From CAYUVH01 sp964448135 (GTDB lineage: Bacteria; Verrucomicrobiota; Verrucomicrobiia; Limisphaerales; UBA8199), in assembly GCA_964448135.1 (NCBI GenBank), contig CAYUVH010000033.1, positions 1 through 45,706 on the forward strand: a DNA stretch of 45,706 nucleotides, given 5' to 3'. The notes under the pieces were generated by a model. The model made no database searches. It was not told the origin of the DNA and saw nothing but the letters and a program-made list of their open reading frames with translations. The first letter of the stretch is position 1, and the number at the start of each line of letters is the position of its first letter. A program made the position numbers and the translations under genes. This document shows positions 25,233-33,195 of the stretch, in pieces.

Positions 25233-25790
25233 ATGAGACGGGCGCGTCGTATTCTGATTCTGGCAGTCGTGCTGGCGGGAGGCTGGATCGCGTTTTGGCG
25301 CTGGCAAAACTGGCTCGAACACAGCCAGGACGTCCCGATCGCCGCCGCGGCCACGCGTTACGGCCTCGACCCGGCGCTGGTGAAGGCGGTGGTGTGGAAA
25401 GAGAGCCGGTTCCATCCCGACGTTCACGGACGCGCGGGAGAGTTGGGCCTGATGCAGCTGCGCGAGACGGCGGCGCAGGAATGGGCCGACGCCGAGCACA
25501 TCACCAACTTCGTTCACAGCGATTGCCTCGACCCCGCCACGAACACCCTGGCGGGCGCCTGGTATCTGAAGCACGTCATGAACCGCTACGCGCGCACCGA
25601 TGACCCGGTGGCTTACGCGCTCGCCGATTACAACGCCGGCCGGGGCAATGTTTTGAAATGGACGAATGGCGCCGCGGGCACGAACAGCATCGCCTTCGTG
25701 GCGCAGATCGGTTTTCCCGGAACCCGGGGCTATGTGCTCGCGATCGAGCAACGTCGGGAGCGATATCGCCGGGAGTTTGCGAAGAAGTGA
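25233..25790 (+). CDS. Lytic transglycosylase, SLT domain
   Basis: This 185-residue envelope enzyme has an N-terminal membrane anchor or signal (residues 5-22). A goose-lysozyme-like SLT domain follows: YGLDPALVKAVVWKESRFHP (catalytic Glu57), GELGLMQLRETAAQEWA, NTLAGAWYLKHVMNRY and VAYALADYNAGRGNVLKW. It cleaves peptidoglycan glycan strands, yielding anhydro-muropeptides. The length matches minimal EmtA/Slt-type domains. It lies 44 bp after the SdhC-like gene and converges with the acyltransferase gene, with 2 bp between stops. Confidence 0.9.
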   Translation: MRRARRILILAVVLAGGWIAFWRWQNWLEHSQDVPIAAAATRYGLDPALVKAVVWKESRFHPDVHGRAGELGLMQLRETAAQEWADAEHITNFVHSDCLDPATNTLAGAWYLKHVMNRYARTDDPVAYALADYNAGRGNVLKWTNGAAGTNSIAFVAQIGFPGTRGYVLAIEQRRERYRREFAKK

Positions 25791-25792
25791 AG

Positions 25793-26494
25793 TCAGTCGC
25801 GCGCGAGCGACCGCAGGGTCTGCTCCAGCTTGACGCGCAAGGCTTCACGTTCGGCGTCGGAAGCCTCACGCGGTATGCGGATGGGCGGCCCGACCTTGAT
25901 TTCGCAAAGCGCAAACGGCAGCGGGATTTGAAACCGGTCCCAACTCTTTAGGCGGATTTTCGACGAGAGCTGGTAGGACCACGGGATGATCGACAGCCCG
26001 GTGAGCTGCGCGACGGCCACCACGCCTTCCTGCACCGTGTAGCACGGCCCGCGGGGCCCGTCGGGAGTGATGGCGAGATCGTAACCTTTTTCCGCCCAGG
26101 TCGTGAGCTCGAGCAGCGCTTGAGCGCCGCGGCGGCTGGAAGAACCGCGGACTGCGTGGAGGCCGAAATACTCCAGCACGGCCGCGAGAAATGCACCGTC
26201 ACGGCTGGCGCTGACCAGCCCCGCCAGCCCGCCGGTCTTGCGTTGCTTGAGGCCATACCGCAAATAAGCGGACGGTGAAAGCGCCAGCCGGTTGTGCCAC
26301 ATGCAAAAGATGAACGGCCCGGGTGGTGGGTTGTCGAAGAATTTGGTGGTGTCGTTGAAGCGATAACGCAGCGTGAGCGCGACACCTCGCAGGGCCATGA
26401 CCAGGAACCACGCGCCCAGGCGCTGATGCCAGCGCGGAGCGTTCGGGACAACGACGCCGCTTTTGCGCGGGCGGGCTGGAGCTGGCGACGTCAT
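25793..26494 (-). CDS. Lysophospholipid acyltransferase family protein (DUF374)
   Basis: This 233-residue membrane-associated protein belongs to the DUF374 branch of the LPLAT superfamily. The block FIFCMWHNRLALSP holds the family His motif in the variant WHxRL form, and VRGSSSRRGAQALLEL and YDLAITPDGPRGP are the other DUF374 hallmarks. It may acylate a lipid or lipid A-like acceptor, as in lysophospholipid or KDO-lipid acyltransfer, but no member is well characterised. It lies 15 bp downstream of ruvA on the same strand, forming ruvC-ruvA-DUF374. Confidence 0.85.
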   Translation of the reverse strand: MTSPAPARPRKSGVVVPNAPRWHQRLGAWFLVMALRGVALTLRYRFNDTTKFFDNPPPGPFIFCMWHNRLALSPSAYLRYGLKQRKTGGLAGLVSASRDGAFLAAVLEYFGLHAVRGSSSRRGAQALLELTTWAEKGYDLAITPDGPRGPCYTVQEGVVAVAQLTGLSIIPWSYQLSSKIRLKSWDRFQIPLPFALCEIKVGPPIRIPREASDAEREALRVKLEQTLRSLARD

Positions 26495-26509
26495 TGCTGG
26501 GTGGAAAAA

Positions 26510-27115
26510 TCAGGAGCCCTTTTTCAGGCAGGCGCGCACGAGATCTTCCACACTCGCTTTGGAGCCGAGGGTCTGCTGGGTTTTGCGGACGGCATCGTGC
26601 GCCTCGATCTGCTTGAACCCGAGGGCCATCAGCGCGAGCACGGCGTCGTTGATCTTCTGGTCGTCCGGCGAAAGCGCGCGGCTGGCGCTGGCGGTTTCCC
26701 ACGCGCCGGTCTCGCCCACTTTGTCCTTCAATTCCACGATGATCCGTTCCGCGGTCTTGCGGCCGACGCCGGAGATTTGCGAGAGCGACTTCACGTCGCC
26801 ATTCGCCACCGCGCCACGAAACGCCGTGACGTTCATGCCGCTGAGAATGTTGGCCGCGGTGCGCGGCCCGATGCCGCTGACTGTGTTCACCAAAAGGCGG
26901 AAGAGTTCGCGCTCTCCGCCGGTCATGAAACCATAGAGCGTGTGCGAATCCTCGCGCACGATGAGTTGCGTGAGCAACTTCACTTCCTGGCCGGGCTGCG
27001 GAAGTTTGTCATAGGACGAAAGCGGAATCAGCACCTCATAACCCACGCCGTGCACTTCGATCACGACCTGGGTGGGAAGCGCTTCGATGAGCTGACCGCG
27101 AAGAAAGGTGATCAT
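26510..27115 (-). CDS. ruvA: Holliday junction branch migration protein RuvA
   Basis: This 201-residue protein binds four-way DNA junctions and recruits RuvB. It has the N-terminal OB-fold (MITFLRGQLIEALPTQVVIE, GVGYEVLIP), two helix-hairpin-helix motifs (TVSGIGPRTAANIL, ISGVGRKTAERIIVELKDK) and a C-terminal RuvB-binding domain (ALMALGFKQIEAHDAV). The start ATG at 27113-27115 is 1 bp from the ruvC stop, so the two are coupled. An upstream in-frame extension lies inside ruvC and is rejected. No ruvB is present in this window. Confidence 0.97.
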   Translation of the reverse strand: MITFLRGQLIEALPTQVVIEVHGVGYEVLIPLSSYDKLPQPGQEVKLLTQLIVREDSHTLYGFMTGGERELFRLLVNTVSGIGPRTAANILSGMNVTAFRGAVANGDVKSLSQISGVGRKTAERIIVELKDKVGETGAWETASASRALSPDDQKINDAVLALMALGFKQIEAHDAVRKTQQTLGSKASVEDLVRACLKKGS

Positions 27116-27116
27116 T

Positions 27117-27743
27117 TCAAATGCGTTTGGCCGGCGCGAGATTGTAGCGGCTCTGCCCCTGGACATGGGCCAATGCCAGCGCCAGGGCGTCGGCCGCATC
27201 GGGCGCGGGTGGCTCGGGCAGGTGCAACATCCGCTGGACCATCTTGGCGACGGCCATTTTCTGCGCGCCGCCGAATCCGACCACGGCCTGCTTCACCTTG
27301 CGCGGCGCGATCTCAAATATGTCCAGCCCCGCCTCTGCCAGTACCGCAAGCGCTGCGCCGCGCGCTTCGCCCATGATGAGCGCGGTCTGGAGATTCTGCG
27401 CGAAAAACAAGCCCTCCACCACACAGACGGTGGGATGATGTTTCTTTACAACGTCACGGAGGTTTTGGGCAATGTTCGCGAGACAGCGCGAACGCGGCCA
27501 GCCGGCCGGACACGAAATCGTGCCGTGCGTGATGGTTTGGGGAAACGGCTTGGCCGTGCGCAAAACTCCATAGCCGGTTCCACGTAGCGAAGGGTCGAGC
27601 CCCAGGATCACTTCCTGCGAACGCGCAGCTCCCGGCATTGGCAGGGCCGTCGGCTGGCTGCGTTCGTAAAGCGCCGCCGGAGCGCGCCGCGGGCTGCGCA
27701 GTCGCGCCTCCATCTGCTTGAATTGCTCTGGCGTGAAGCCCAT
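27117..27743 (-). CDS. ruvC: Crossover junction endodeoxyribonuclease RuvC
   Basis: This 208-residue Holliday-junction resolvase carries the catalytic acids Asp50 (ILGLDPSLRGTGYGV), Glu110 (VVEGLFF) and Asp182/Asp185 (PDAADALALALAH). The core is normal length, but there is an N-terminal extension of about 44 residues rich in Arg/Pro before the first strand. An internal ATG (27638, residue 36) would give a more usual length of 173, so the true start is uncertain. It heads the ruvC-ruvA-acyltransferase cluster, 67 bp downstream of the FUSC-family gene. Confidence 0.95.
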   Translation of the reverse strand: MGFTPEQFKQMEARLRSPRRAPAALYERSQPTALPMPGAARSQEVILGLDPSLRGTGYGVLRTAKPFPQTITHGTISCPAGWPRSRCLANIAQNLRDVVKKHHPTVCVVEGLFFAQNLQTALIMGEARGAALAVLAEAGLDIFEIAPRKVKQAVVGFGGAQKMAVAKMVQRMLHLPEPPAPDAADALALALAHVQGQSRYNLAPAKRI

Positions 27744-27810
27744 TTAAGCGCAGAATGCCAGCCGCACGGGAAGGGCGAAAGGCAAAACGGGATCGGCGCG
27801 CCGCGCCACC

Positions 27811-29949
27811 TCAATTTTTTTCGTGGCGGGCGACGGCGCGTTGGAGGGACTCGGCGAGTTCCCTGCATACAAGCGCATATTCTGCAACTTGCGCACGGGT
27901 GCCCGGAGTTTCCGCTTCAGCGGGAATCGCGGGCAGGGTTTCGAGCAGCGTTGACAACTTCTGCACCGCCATGCGCGCGACCGGTTCTCCAGGCGAGTCA
28001 GCCAGGGCTTCCAGTGATTGCGCAATCGCCTCGTCCACCGCGAGCACATGTTCCTGCCAAGCCTTGGGCAAGGCCTCGTGGTGCATCGTGCGGTGATGGC
28101 GCAACACCACCAGCAACGCGAGAAACACTTCCTGCAGTCCGTTGATCAGGGTCAGCACCCGGTGCTGTTCCGTGGAGCTTGCGGTCGCCGGCGAGCCAAA
28201 TTCCATCCGGGATTCCTCGTAGAGCGCGAGCATGCCGGCAATCTGGCCGTGGGCGGAGAGCGACGTGGCACTGAGCTTGTCCCAATCCTGTCGCGCGGCC
28301 GAGCGCGGCAGCATGGCGAGCGCCCGCACGGTTTCGCGGATTTTGCGGGGCAGGGAAACGCCCGCGAAATTCGGCCAGATGGTCAAATCCACGAAACCCA
28401 TCACGAAGATCCCCAGCAGCACGCCCAGGACACGATCACCCGCGGCCTTCAATTCCACCTGCCCATGCGGTTGGTTGACCAGCACCAGCGCCATCGCGAG
28501 GCCGATTTGCATGCCCACGTAGGAGACGCGGCTGCTGCCGACATTGAGCCAGCTGGCCAGAAAGAAGAGCAGGCTCATGCCGATGATGAACCAGCCCGCG
28601 TCCTCGATGTTGGGCAACAGGATGGCCGCGAACGCCAGGGAAGCGATTCCGCCCAGCGACGCGCCCAGGATGCGCATCAGCGATTTGCGCAACCCCGCGC
28701 CGAAACTCGATTGCGCGCAGATGATGGCCGTCACGACGCACGTGGAAATCCCCGGCCAGTCCAGTGCCTGGTAAATCACGTAGCAGATCGTCGCCGCCAG
28801 CGAGCTCTTCAGCGCGAAGCGCACGACCTCGGTATTCGACAGCCGGCAATCCGGTTTGATGACGTTCTTCGTGGCAATCGGTTCGCGCACGGGATCCAGC
28901 ACGTGCCGGCCGTGTTTCCATTCGATGTGCGCGAGTTCAAGAAAACCCATCGCCGCGGGGAGGTGTGCCAAAACCCGGTCCAGATCGGCGAGGGCCGACT
29001 GCAACGGCGAGACGGCGTTTTCCGCCGCCGGCGGCGCGGTGTAGGGGGTGGGCAGCCGACGTTCTTCCAATGCCCGGCGGACCTCGGCGACCTGCCGTCG
29101 AATGACCCGCAGGCGCACCGCCGCCGACTCGTTGCTGAATTCGGCCGGGTTTGCGGCCACCAAATGCTCAAGCCGCCGCGCTGCGAGCAGGATCATTTCG
29201 ACGTCGCAAATGAGCTTTACCTGCTCGGTGTGTCGCTGTTGCAGCCACTGACTCCCCGCCTCCGCGCTCTTGAGCAGATCGAGTTGGCCAGCCATGGCGG
29301 TCACCGGCGAAATCGGTTCGGACATGGCGCCGCCGCTGGCGATGCGATCCAGGATGAGCTCGGCCCTTTCCAGACGGCGTTTGAGTTGTGCCAGCAGAAG
29401 TTTCTCCGGATGCTCCGGCCACAGGATCAATTGCGCCATCGTGCCGATGGCCGTTCCCACCGAGGTCAGGACGACGCGCCATATTACCTTGCTGATGCTC
29501 GAGTCCGGGTCGTTCATCACCGCCGGCGTGGCGATCACAAAGGTCATCGTGCCGAGCAGGAAAACGTAGGGAATCGTGGTCGTTCGCGAGAGAAACAATC
29601 CGATGGCAAAGATCACCGCCTGCAGGAATATGAACAACCCCGGCTTGTCTCCGCAGGTCGCCATCACGAGCAGCGCCAGCCCGCCGCCAATCAGGGTGCC
29701 GACAAACCGCCACCGTGCCTTGCGAAAGGATGCCCACGCGTCCGGCTGGCAGACGGCGAAAAAGAAAATGATCAGGAATTCACCGAATGGGATTTGGAAC
29801 GCCAGGATGATCGTCGTCGCGATCGTGCACAACAGCGTCAACCGGAGCGCGTCACGCCAGCGGGTGGCACTGGGCGCAAGTTCCGCCCGCAGGAAATCCA
29901 GGCACACCTGTTCCCACCGATGTGCCGAGGTGGGCGCGGCTGCGTTCAC
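27811..29949 (-). CDS. FUSC-family efflux transporter (MdtO/AaeB-like)
   Basis: This 712-residue inner-membrane protein has two FUSC-type membrane halves (about residues 35-180 and 370-530) separated by a soluble helical region, with a soluble C-terminal part. Blocks such as FLIIFFFAVCQPDAWASFRK and CYVIYQALDWPGISTCVVTA and LRKSLMRILGASLGGI fit the MdtO/AaeB/YccS class, which exports aromatic or drug-like compounds with a MdtN-like adaptor. I start at the GTG at 29947-29949, which overlaps the adaptor stop as GTGA. A longer frame to 30285 would run across the adaptor gene and reads as a shadow. No outer-membrane factor is encoded adjacent. Confidence 0.85.
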   Translation of the reverse strand: MNAAAPTSAHRWEQVCLDFLRAELAPSATRWRDALRLTLLCTIATTIILAFQIPFGEFLIIFFFAVCQPDAWASFRKARWRFVGTLIGGGLALLVMATCGDKPGLFIFLQAVIFAIGLFLSRTTTIPYVFLLGTMTFVIATPAVMNDPDSSISKVIWRVVLTSVGTAIGTMAQLILWPEHPEKLLLAQLKRRLERAELILDRIASGGAMSEPISPVTAMAGQLDLLKSAEAGSQWLQQRHTEQVKLICDVEMILLAARRLEHLVAANPAEFSNESAAVRLRVIRRQVAEVRRALEERRLPTPYTAPPAAENAVSPLQSALADLDRVLAHLPAAMGFLELAHIEWKHGRHVLDPVREPIATKNVIKPDCRLSNTEVVRFALKSSLAATICYVIYQALDWPGISTCVVTAIICAQSSFGAGLRKSLMRILGASLGGIASLAFAAILLPNIEDAGWFIIGMSLLFFLASWLNVGSSRVSYVGMQIGLAMALVLVNQPHGQVELKAAGDRVLGVLLGIFVMGFVDLTIWPNFAGVSLPRKIRETVRALAMLPRSAARQDWDKLSATSLSAHGQIAGMLALYEESRMEFGSPATASSTEQHRVLTLINGLQEVFLALLVVLRHHRTMHHEALPKAWQEHVLAVDEAIAQSLEALADSPGEPVARMAVQKLSTLLETLPAIPAEAETPGTRAQVAEYALVCRELAESLQRAVARHEKN

Positions 29950-31004
29950 GGCTTTGGACTCGGTGCCTGTGCACCCGGCGGACTGGTGCCTTTGCGGACC
30001 GTCACCACCGCCGTCATGCCCATCCGATACGGCTGCTTCAGGTCCGGCGCTTCCAGCACGATGCGCACCGGAATGCGCTGCGCCAGCCGCACCCAGTTGA
30101 GCGTGGGCTTTACCAGCATCAAGCCGCCCTTGGGAGTCGAGTCCTCCGTCTGGATGCCCCAGCCGATCCCCTCGACCTTGCCCCGAAATTTCCGGTCGGG
30201 ATACGCCATCAGGTAAACATCCACCTCCTGCCCCGCATGAATCGAATCCACGAAGGTCTCGCGAAAATTGGCGACGACATACCACGTCCGCGTGTCCACC
30301 AACGCGAAGATGGCTTCACCCTGGCGGGCAAATTCCCCCGCCGAAATCTCCATGTTCGCCACGCGCGCCGGAAAGGGCGATGCCACCCGGCAGTAATCCA
30401 GGTTGATCTGTTCCGACTGCAACTCCGCTTCCGCCGCCGCAATGCGCGCGTTCAACGTCCCGAACTGCGCCAGCAGGTTCTGTTGCTGCTGCAGGTCTTG
30501 CTGCGCCGCCGCTAGCCGGGCTTCCGCGGTTCGCTCGCCCATCCGCGCCGTGTCCACGGACAACGCGTCAATCGCTTCGGTCTTCAACAGCGGCAGGTAA
30601 CGCCGCAGCTCGCTCTGCGCCAGGGACAGCTCCGCGTCGCGCACCTTCACCATGGACTCCGCCGCCGAAATCGAATTCGACATCGCCTGCAACTCGCTGC
30701 GCGCCAGCATCAACGCCGCCTTCGCCCGCGCTACGGTCGCCTCGTAAGGCCGCGGATCAATCGTGAACAGCGGATCGCCCGGGTTCACCAACTGATCATC
30801 CTTCACATTGAGCACCGTCAGCGCTCCACTGACATGCGGCGCGATGCCCACCACGTTCGCGGTCACCGCGGCGTCATCCGTGCGCGGATACTCGTAATTG
30901 AGCCGCGTCACGTGGAACCCCATCGCCATCGCACCGATGACGATCGCCCACCCGAGCACGCGCCCGATAACCTTCAGCCATAGCGGATCCTGCGGGGTGT
31001 CCAT
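29946..31004 (-). CDS. Efflux membrane-fusion protein (MdtN/HlyD family)
   Basis: This 352-residue adaptor has one N-terminal membrane helix (about residues 10-27). The lipoyl half-motifs are present: NVVGIAPHVSGALTVLNVKD, and a second one around YCRVASPFPARVANMEISAG, with a coiled-coil hairpin (about 85-185) between them. The beta-barrel domain has WYVVANFRETFVDSIHAGQE, typical of EmrA/MdtN/AaeA. It should join the FUSC protein to an outer-membrane channel. It lies between the YtcA-like gene (4 bp gap) and the FUSC gene (4 bp overlap), the same order as ytcA-mdtN-mdtO in E. coli. Confidence 0.9.
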   Translation of the reverse strand: MDTPQDPLWLKVIGRVLGWAIVIGAMAMGFHVTRLNYEYPRTDDAAVTANVVGIAPHVSGALTVLNVKDDQLVNPGDPLFTIDPRPYEATVARAKAALMLARSELQAMSNSISAAESMVKVRDAELSLAQSELRRYLPLLKTEAIDALSVDTARMGERTAEARLAAAQQDLQQQQNLLAQFGTLNARIAAAEAELQSEQINLDYCRVASPFPARVANMEISAGEFARQGEAIFALVDTRTWYVVANFRETFVDSIHAGQEVDVYLMAYPDRKFRGKVEGIGWGIQTEDSTPKGGLMLVKPTLNWVRLAQRIPVRIVLEAPDLKQPYRMGMTAVVTVRKGTSPPGAQAPSPKP

Positions 31005-31008
31005 CGCT

Positions 31009-31287
31009 TCAAGGCCCGAAGAATTTCAGCCAGATGACTCCCGACAACAGGAATGCCAGGGCAGGATAAACCAGCGTGAGCGGCCCGAGATTGCGTTCCA
31101 GCCGCGTCAGCGCAAAAACCCATCGCAAGGCGACGGTGGCAGTGATGCCGCCAGCGAGACATACCACCCAGGCGGGAAAAAAAGAGCCGTAAACGTTGAC
31201 GACCGGGTCGCACCCGGTCGTCAGCAGCGCCAACGTAAAGATCGCGGCCAATAATCTATATGGCGGCGACGATGGGACAGACGGCAT
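31009..31287 (-). CDS. YtcA-like small lipoprotein of a mdtNO-type operon
   Basis: This 92-residue protein has a signal helix ending LLTTGC, a lipobox-like site (Cys26), then DPVVNVYGSFFPAWVVCLAGG and a second hydrophobic helix, ending with a third (about 70-88). The Cys-x-Pro-x4-GSYFPxW pattern is that of YtcA, a small protein encoded directly ahead of mdtN in enterobacteria. Its role in the pump is unknown. Position and spacing (4 bp before the adaptor gene) support the assignment. Confidence 0.75.
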   Translation of the reverse strand: MPSVPSSPPYRLLAAIFTLALLTTGCDPVVNVYGSFFPAWVVCLAGGITATVALRWVFALTRLERNLGPLTLVYPALAFLLSGVIWLKFFGP

Positions 31288-31344
31288 GACCGGGAATTTA
31301 GGCGAACCACGCCAGCCTTTGCACCAATATTCCGTCCGGGTTCT

Positions 31345-32220
31345 CTATTTCGCGGCCGCCGGCGGCGTCAACTCCTCCCGTTTCCCCAGCACCACGCAAT
31401 TATACAACGCCCGTCCGACGTGATTTCGCGTCATATACCCATTGCTCCCCGCCGCGTCATCCAGCGTGATCACGACTTGGTTGTACACATCGAACACGCG
31501 CACCGCGAGGGTCTCGTGTTTCCATACGTCCGGGTTGGCGAGGTCAATGTCGGAAGAAAAGCGAATCAGCCGGCGGCCGTTTTCCCAATAGACCCACATT
31601 TCGTTGGCCACCGGCGAGAGCGGCGCGAAATGGACGAACTGCGTGCCCTCGGGCTTGAGCGTTGGGTCGGACTTCGCCTCCGCGGCGAGTTCCTTGCGCA
31701 ATGCTTCGCGGCAGCGCTCGACCAATTCGGCATCGGGAAATTCCGCCTGCTGCCGGGTCTTGAACAAATACTCCTTCATCTCGGGAAACGACACCTCGAT
31801 CGCGCTTGTTCCCGGCAGCCGCTGCTTCGGCGGCGCGGTGCGGGCGACGTTGGTGATTTTGTAACCGGCGCTTTTGACCTCGGTTTTCAGTTCCGGGATT
31901 TTGTAATCCGCCTGCTTCATCCGGACCGACACGCCGAACACAGGCAGATACACCTCGAGAAACCGGCTCTTATCCTCCTCGTCCAACTTGGGATGCAGCG
32001 CGCGCACTTCGAAGGTAAAGGTTTTCAGACCGCGCACCTTCTCGATCTCTTCCTCATCCAAATGCCAGCGGTAAACATGGCGCACGACCTCGAAAAGGAA
32101 GGGTTTTTCGGTTGCCTCCTTTGGCGGCGCGTCTTGCGCGAAGGTGGGTAGGGAGCAAAGCGCGAGGGCCAGAAGCAATCCGGGTTGAATCGCGCGGGAT
32201 TTGAAGAAGGTCAGGTTCAT
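31345..32220 (-). CDS. Secreted protein of unknown function
   Basis: This 291-residue exported protein has a signal peptide (residues 1-28, ending TFA/QD). I do not recognise its family. It is rich in charged residues, with a central region (MKEYLFKTRQQAEFPDAELV) that looks helical and a C-terminal region with beta features (MWVYWENGRRLIRFSSDIDL). An invariant-looking ending NHVGRALYNCVVLGK is notable. It overlaps the preceding gene by 4 bp (ATGA), so the two secreted proteins are co-translated. The ytcA-like gene lies 57 bp downstream. Confidence 0.65.
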   Translation of the reverse strand: MNLTFFKSRAIQPGLLLALALCSLPTFAQDAPPKEATEKPFLFEVVRHVYRWHLDEEEIEKVRGLKTFTFEVRALHPKLDEEDKSRFLEVYLPVFGVSVRMKQADYKIPELKTEVKSAGYKITNVARTAPPKQRLPGTSAIEVSFPEMKEYLFKTRQQAEFPDAELVERCREALRKELAAEAKSDPTLKPEGTQFVHFAPLSPVANEMWVYWENGRRLIRFSSDIDLANPDVWKHETLAVRVFDVYNQVVITLDDAAGSNGYMTRNHVGRALYNCVVLGKREELTPPAAAK

Positions 32221-32909
32221 TGAGGATCTTTTCGCAGCGTGTAGAAACGGTTGCCGCCCAGGGTGCCGTCGTCCCCGTCAGGGATGGATACGAAATTACC
32301 GCCGGGATTGTAGCAATCCTTCCCGGTCATCCAGGCGTAGGCCCGGCCGGTGACCTGCACCCGGGAAACGACCGCCAGGCCGGCGAAACGATCGGCTCCG
32401 TCCACGCCCGATTTGAAATAAGCTCGCGCCAGTCCCTGGGCATAATTCAAGAGCTTGGCGAATTTGCCCGGCTGGCTGCCACTGTTGGCTATGTTCAGCA
32501 GATATTTCACGCGCTCTTCCACCCGTGGCACCATGACATACCGGCCGTCCGCGGAGCGGGAAAACCCCTCGCACTGCCCCTTGGCGGTGATGACATCGAG
32601 AATGTTCTTCGTGGTCACATTGGCCACGTGCGCTTGCTCGTAGCCGGCCGGGATGTAGCGGATGCGGGCATTGAGCACCCACAGGATTGCCAGCATGCCG
32701 GCCTTGGAATCCTCCTCGCTCACATAACCCCGCTCGCCTGGGAAGGGATTTTCGTTGATCAATATCCGGGCCAGGTAACCAGACGGCGTCTCGGGCGAAT
32801 CCAACTTCGCGAAAGTCTGGGCCGACGCCGTGCTCCCAGCCAGGCCTAGCAAAGTAATCACGGCGAGCAGTGAACTGATTCGTGCAAATTGTCCGGGCAG
32901 TTTGTTCAT
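32217..32909 (-). CDS. Putative secreted cell-wall hydrolase (SleB-like)
   Basis: This 230-residue exported protein has a signal peptide (residues 1-30, ending TASA). The mature part contains YLARILINENPFPGERGYVS, then GMLAILWVLNARIRY, NILDVITAKGQCEGFS and a C-terminal GGNRFYTLR. This order resembles SleB-type glycosidases (early Glu, a VLNR helix, VI-x-GQF, terminal GA-x-x-FY), but identity is modest, so the function is tentative. I use the ATG at 32907-32909; an upstream extension to 33227 is not homologous to anything and overlaps a repeat element. It is coupled to the 291-residue gene. Confidence 0.45.
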   Translation of the reverse strand: MNKLPGQFARISSLLAVITLLGLAGSTASAQTFAKLDSPETPSGYLARILINENPFPGERGYVSEEDSKAGMLAILWVLNARIRYIPAGYEQAHVANVTTKNILDVITAKGQCEGFSRSADGRYVMVPRVEERVKYLLNIANSGSQPGKFAKLLNYAQGLARAYFKSGVDGADRFAGLAVVSRVQVTGRAYAWMTGKDCYNPGGNFVSIPDGDDGTLGGNRFYTLRKDPQ

Positions 32910-33041
32910 TGAAAAGACCGCCCGGGCGAGTGCAGTCAACCAGGCCGGTCTCGAATGGAAATTAGGCAACCCGGAACCGGCGAGTAAAGCCTCAACTGGA
33001 TAGCGCTTTCCAATTTTCCAATTGGGCGCATATCGGCCTTG

Positions 33042-33178
33042 CCCCCGGAGCGCGCCCGTCCCCGGGCGCAGCAACGTACGAATGCACTTTCGCGTCTGGA
33101 GCTCCGAAGATTTCCGCTGGCGGAACCGTGAATTATTCAAACGCGCGATTGCTTTCGTGCGTTGCTGTGGCCAGGGCG
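33042..33178. repeat. Dispersed element, family B (copy 1)
   Basis: This sequence begins CCCCCGGAGCGCGCCCGTCC, continues CCGGGCGCAGCAACGTACG, and holds GAAGATTTCCGCTG and GATTGCTTTCGTGCGTTGC further in. The same order recurs at 38523-38674 with scattered substitutions. It lies in a 286-bp gap between two minus-strand genes and may separate their transcripts. Confidence 0.8.
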
Positions 33179-33195
33179 CGGGAATGAGGCTTCCC

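Noticed and set aside
28018..30216. Long plus-strand open frame (about 730 codons)
   Set aside because: It is antisense to the FUSC transporter gene, with His/Arg/Gln-rich composition and no recognisable domain.
29950..30285. 112-residue N-terminal extension of the FUSC transporter
   Set aside because: It overlaps the adaptor gene in another frame and is Gly/His/Arg-rich. The GTGA overlap at 29946-29949 gives a natural start.
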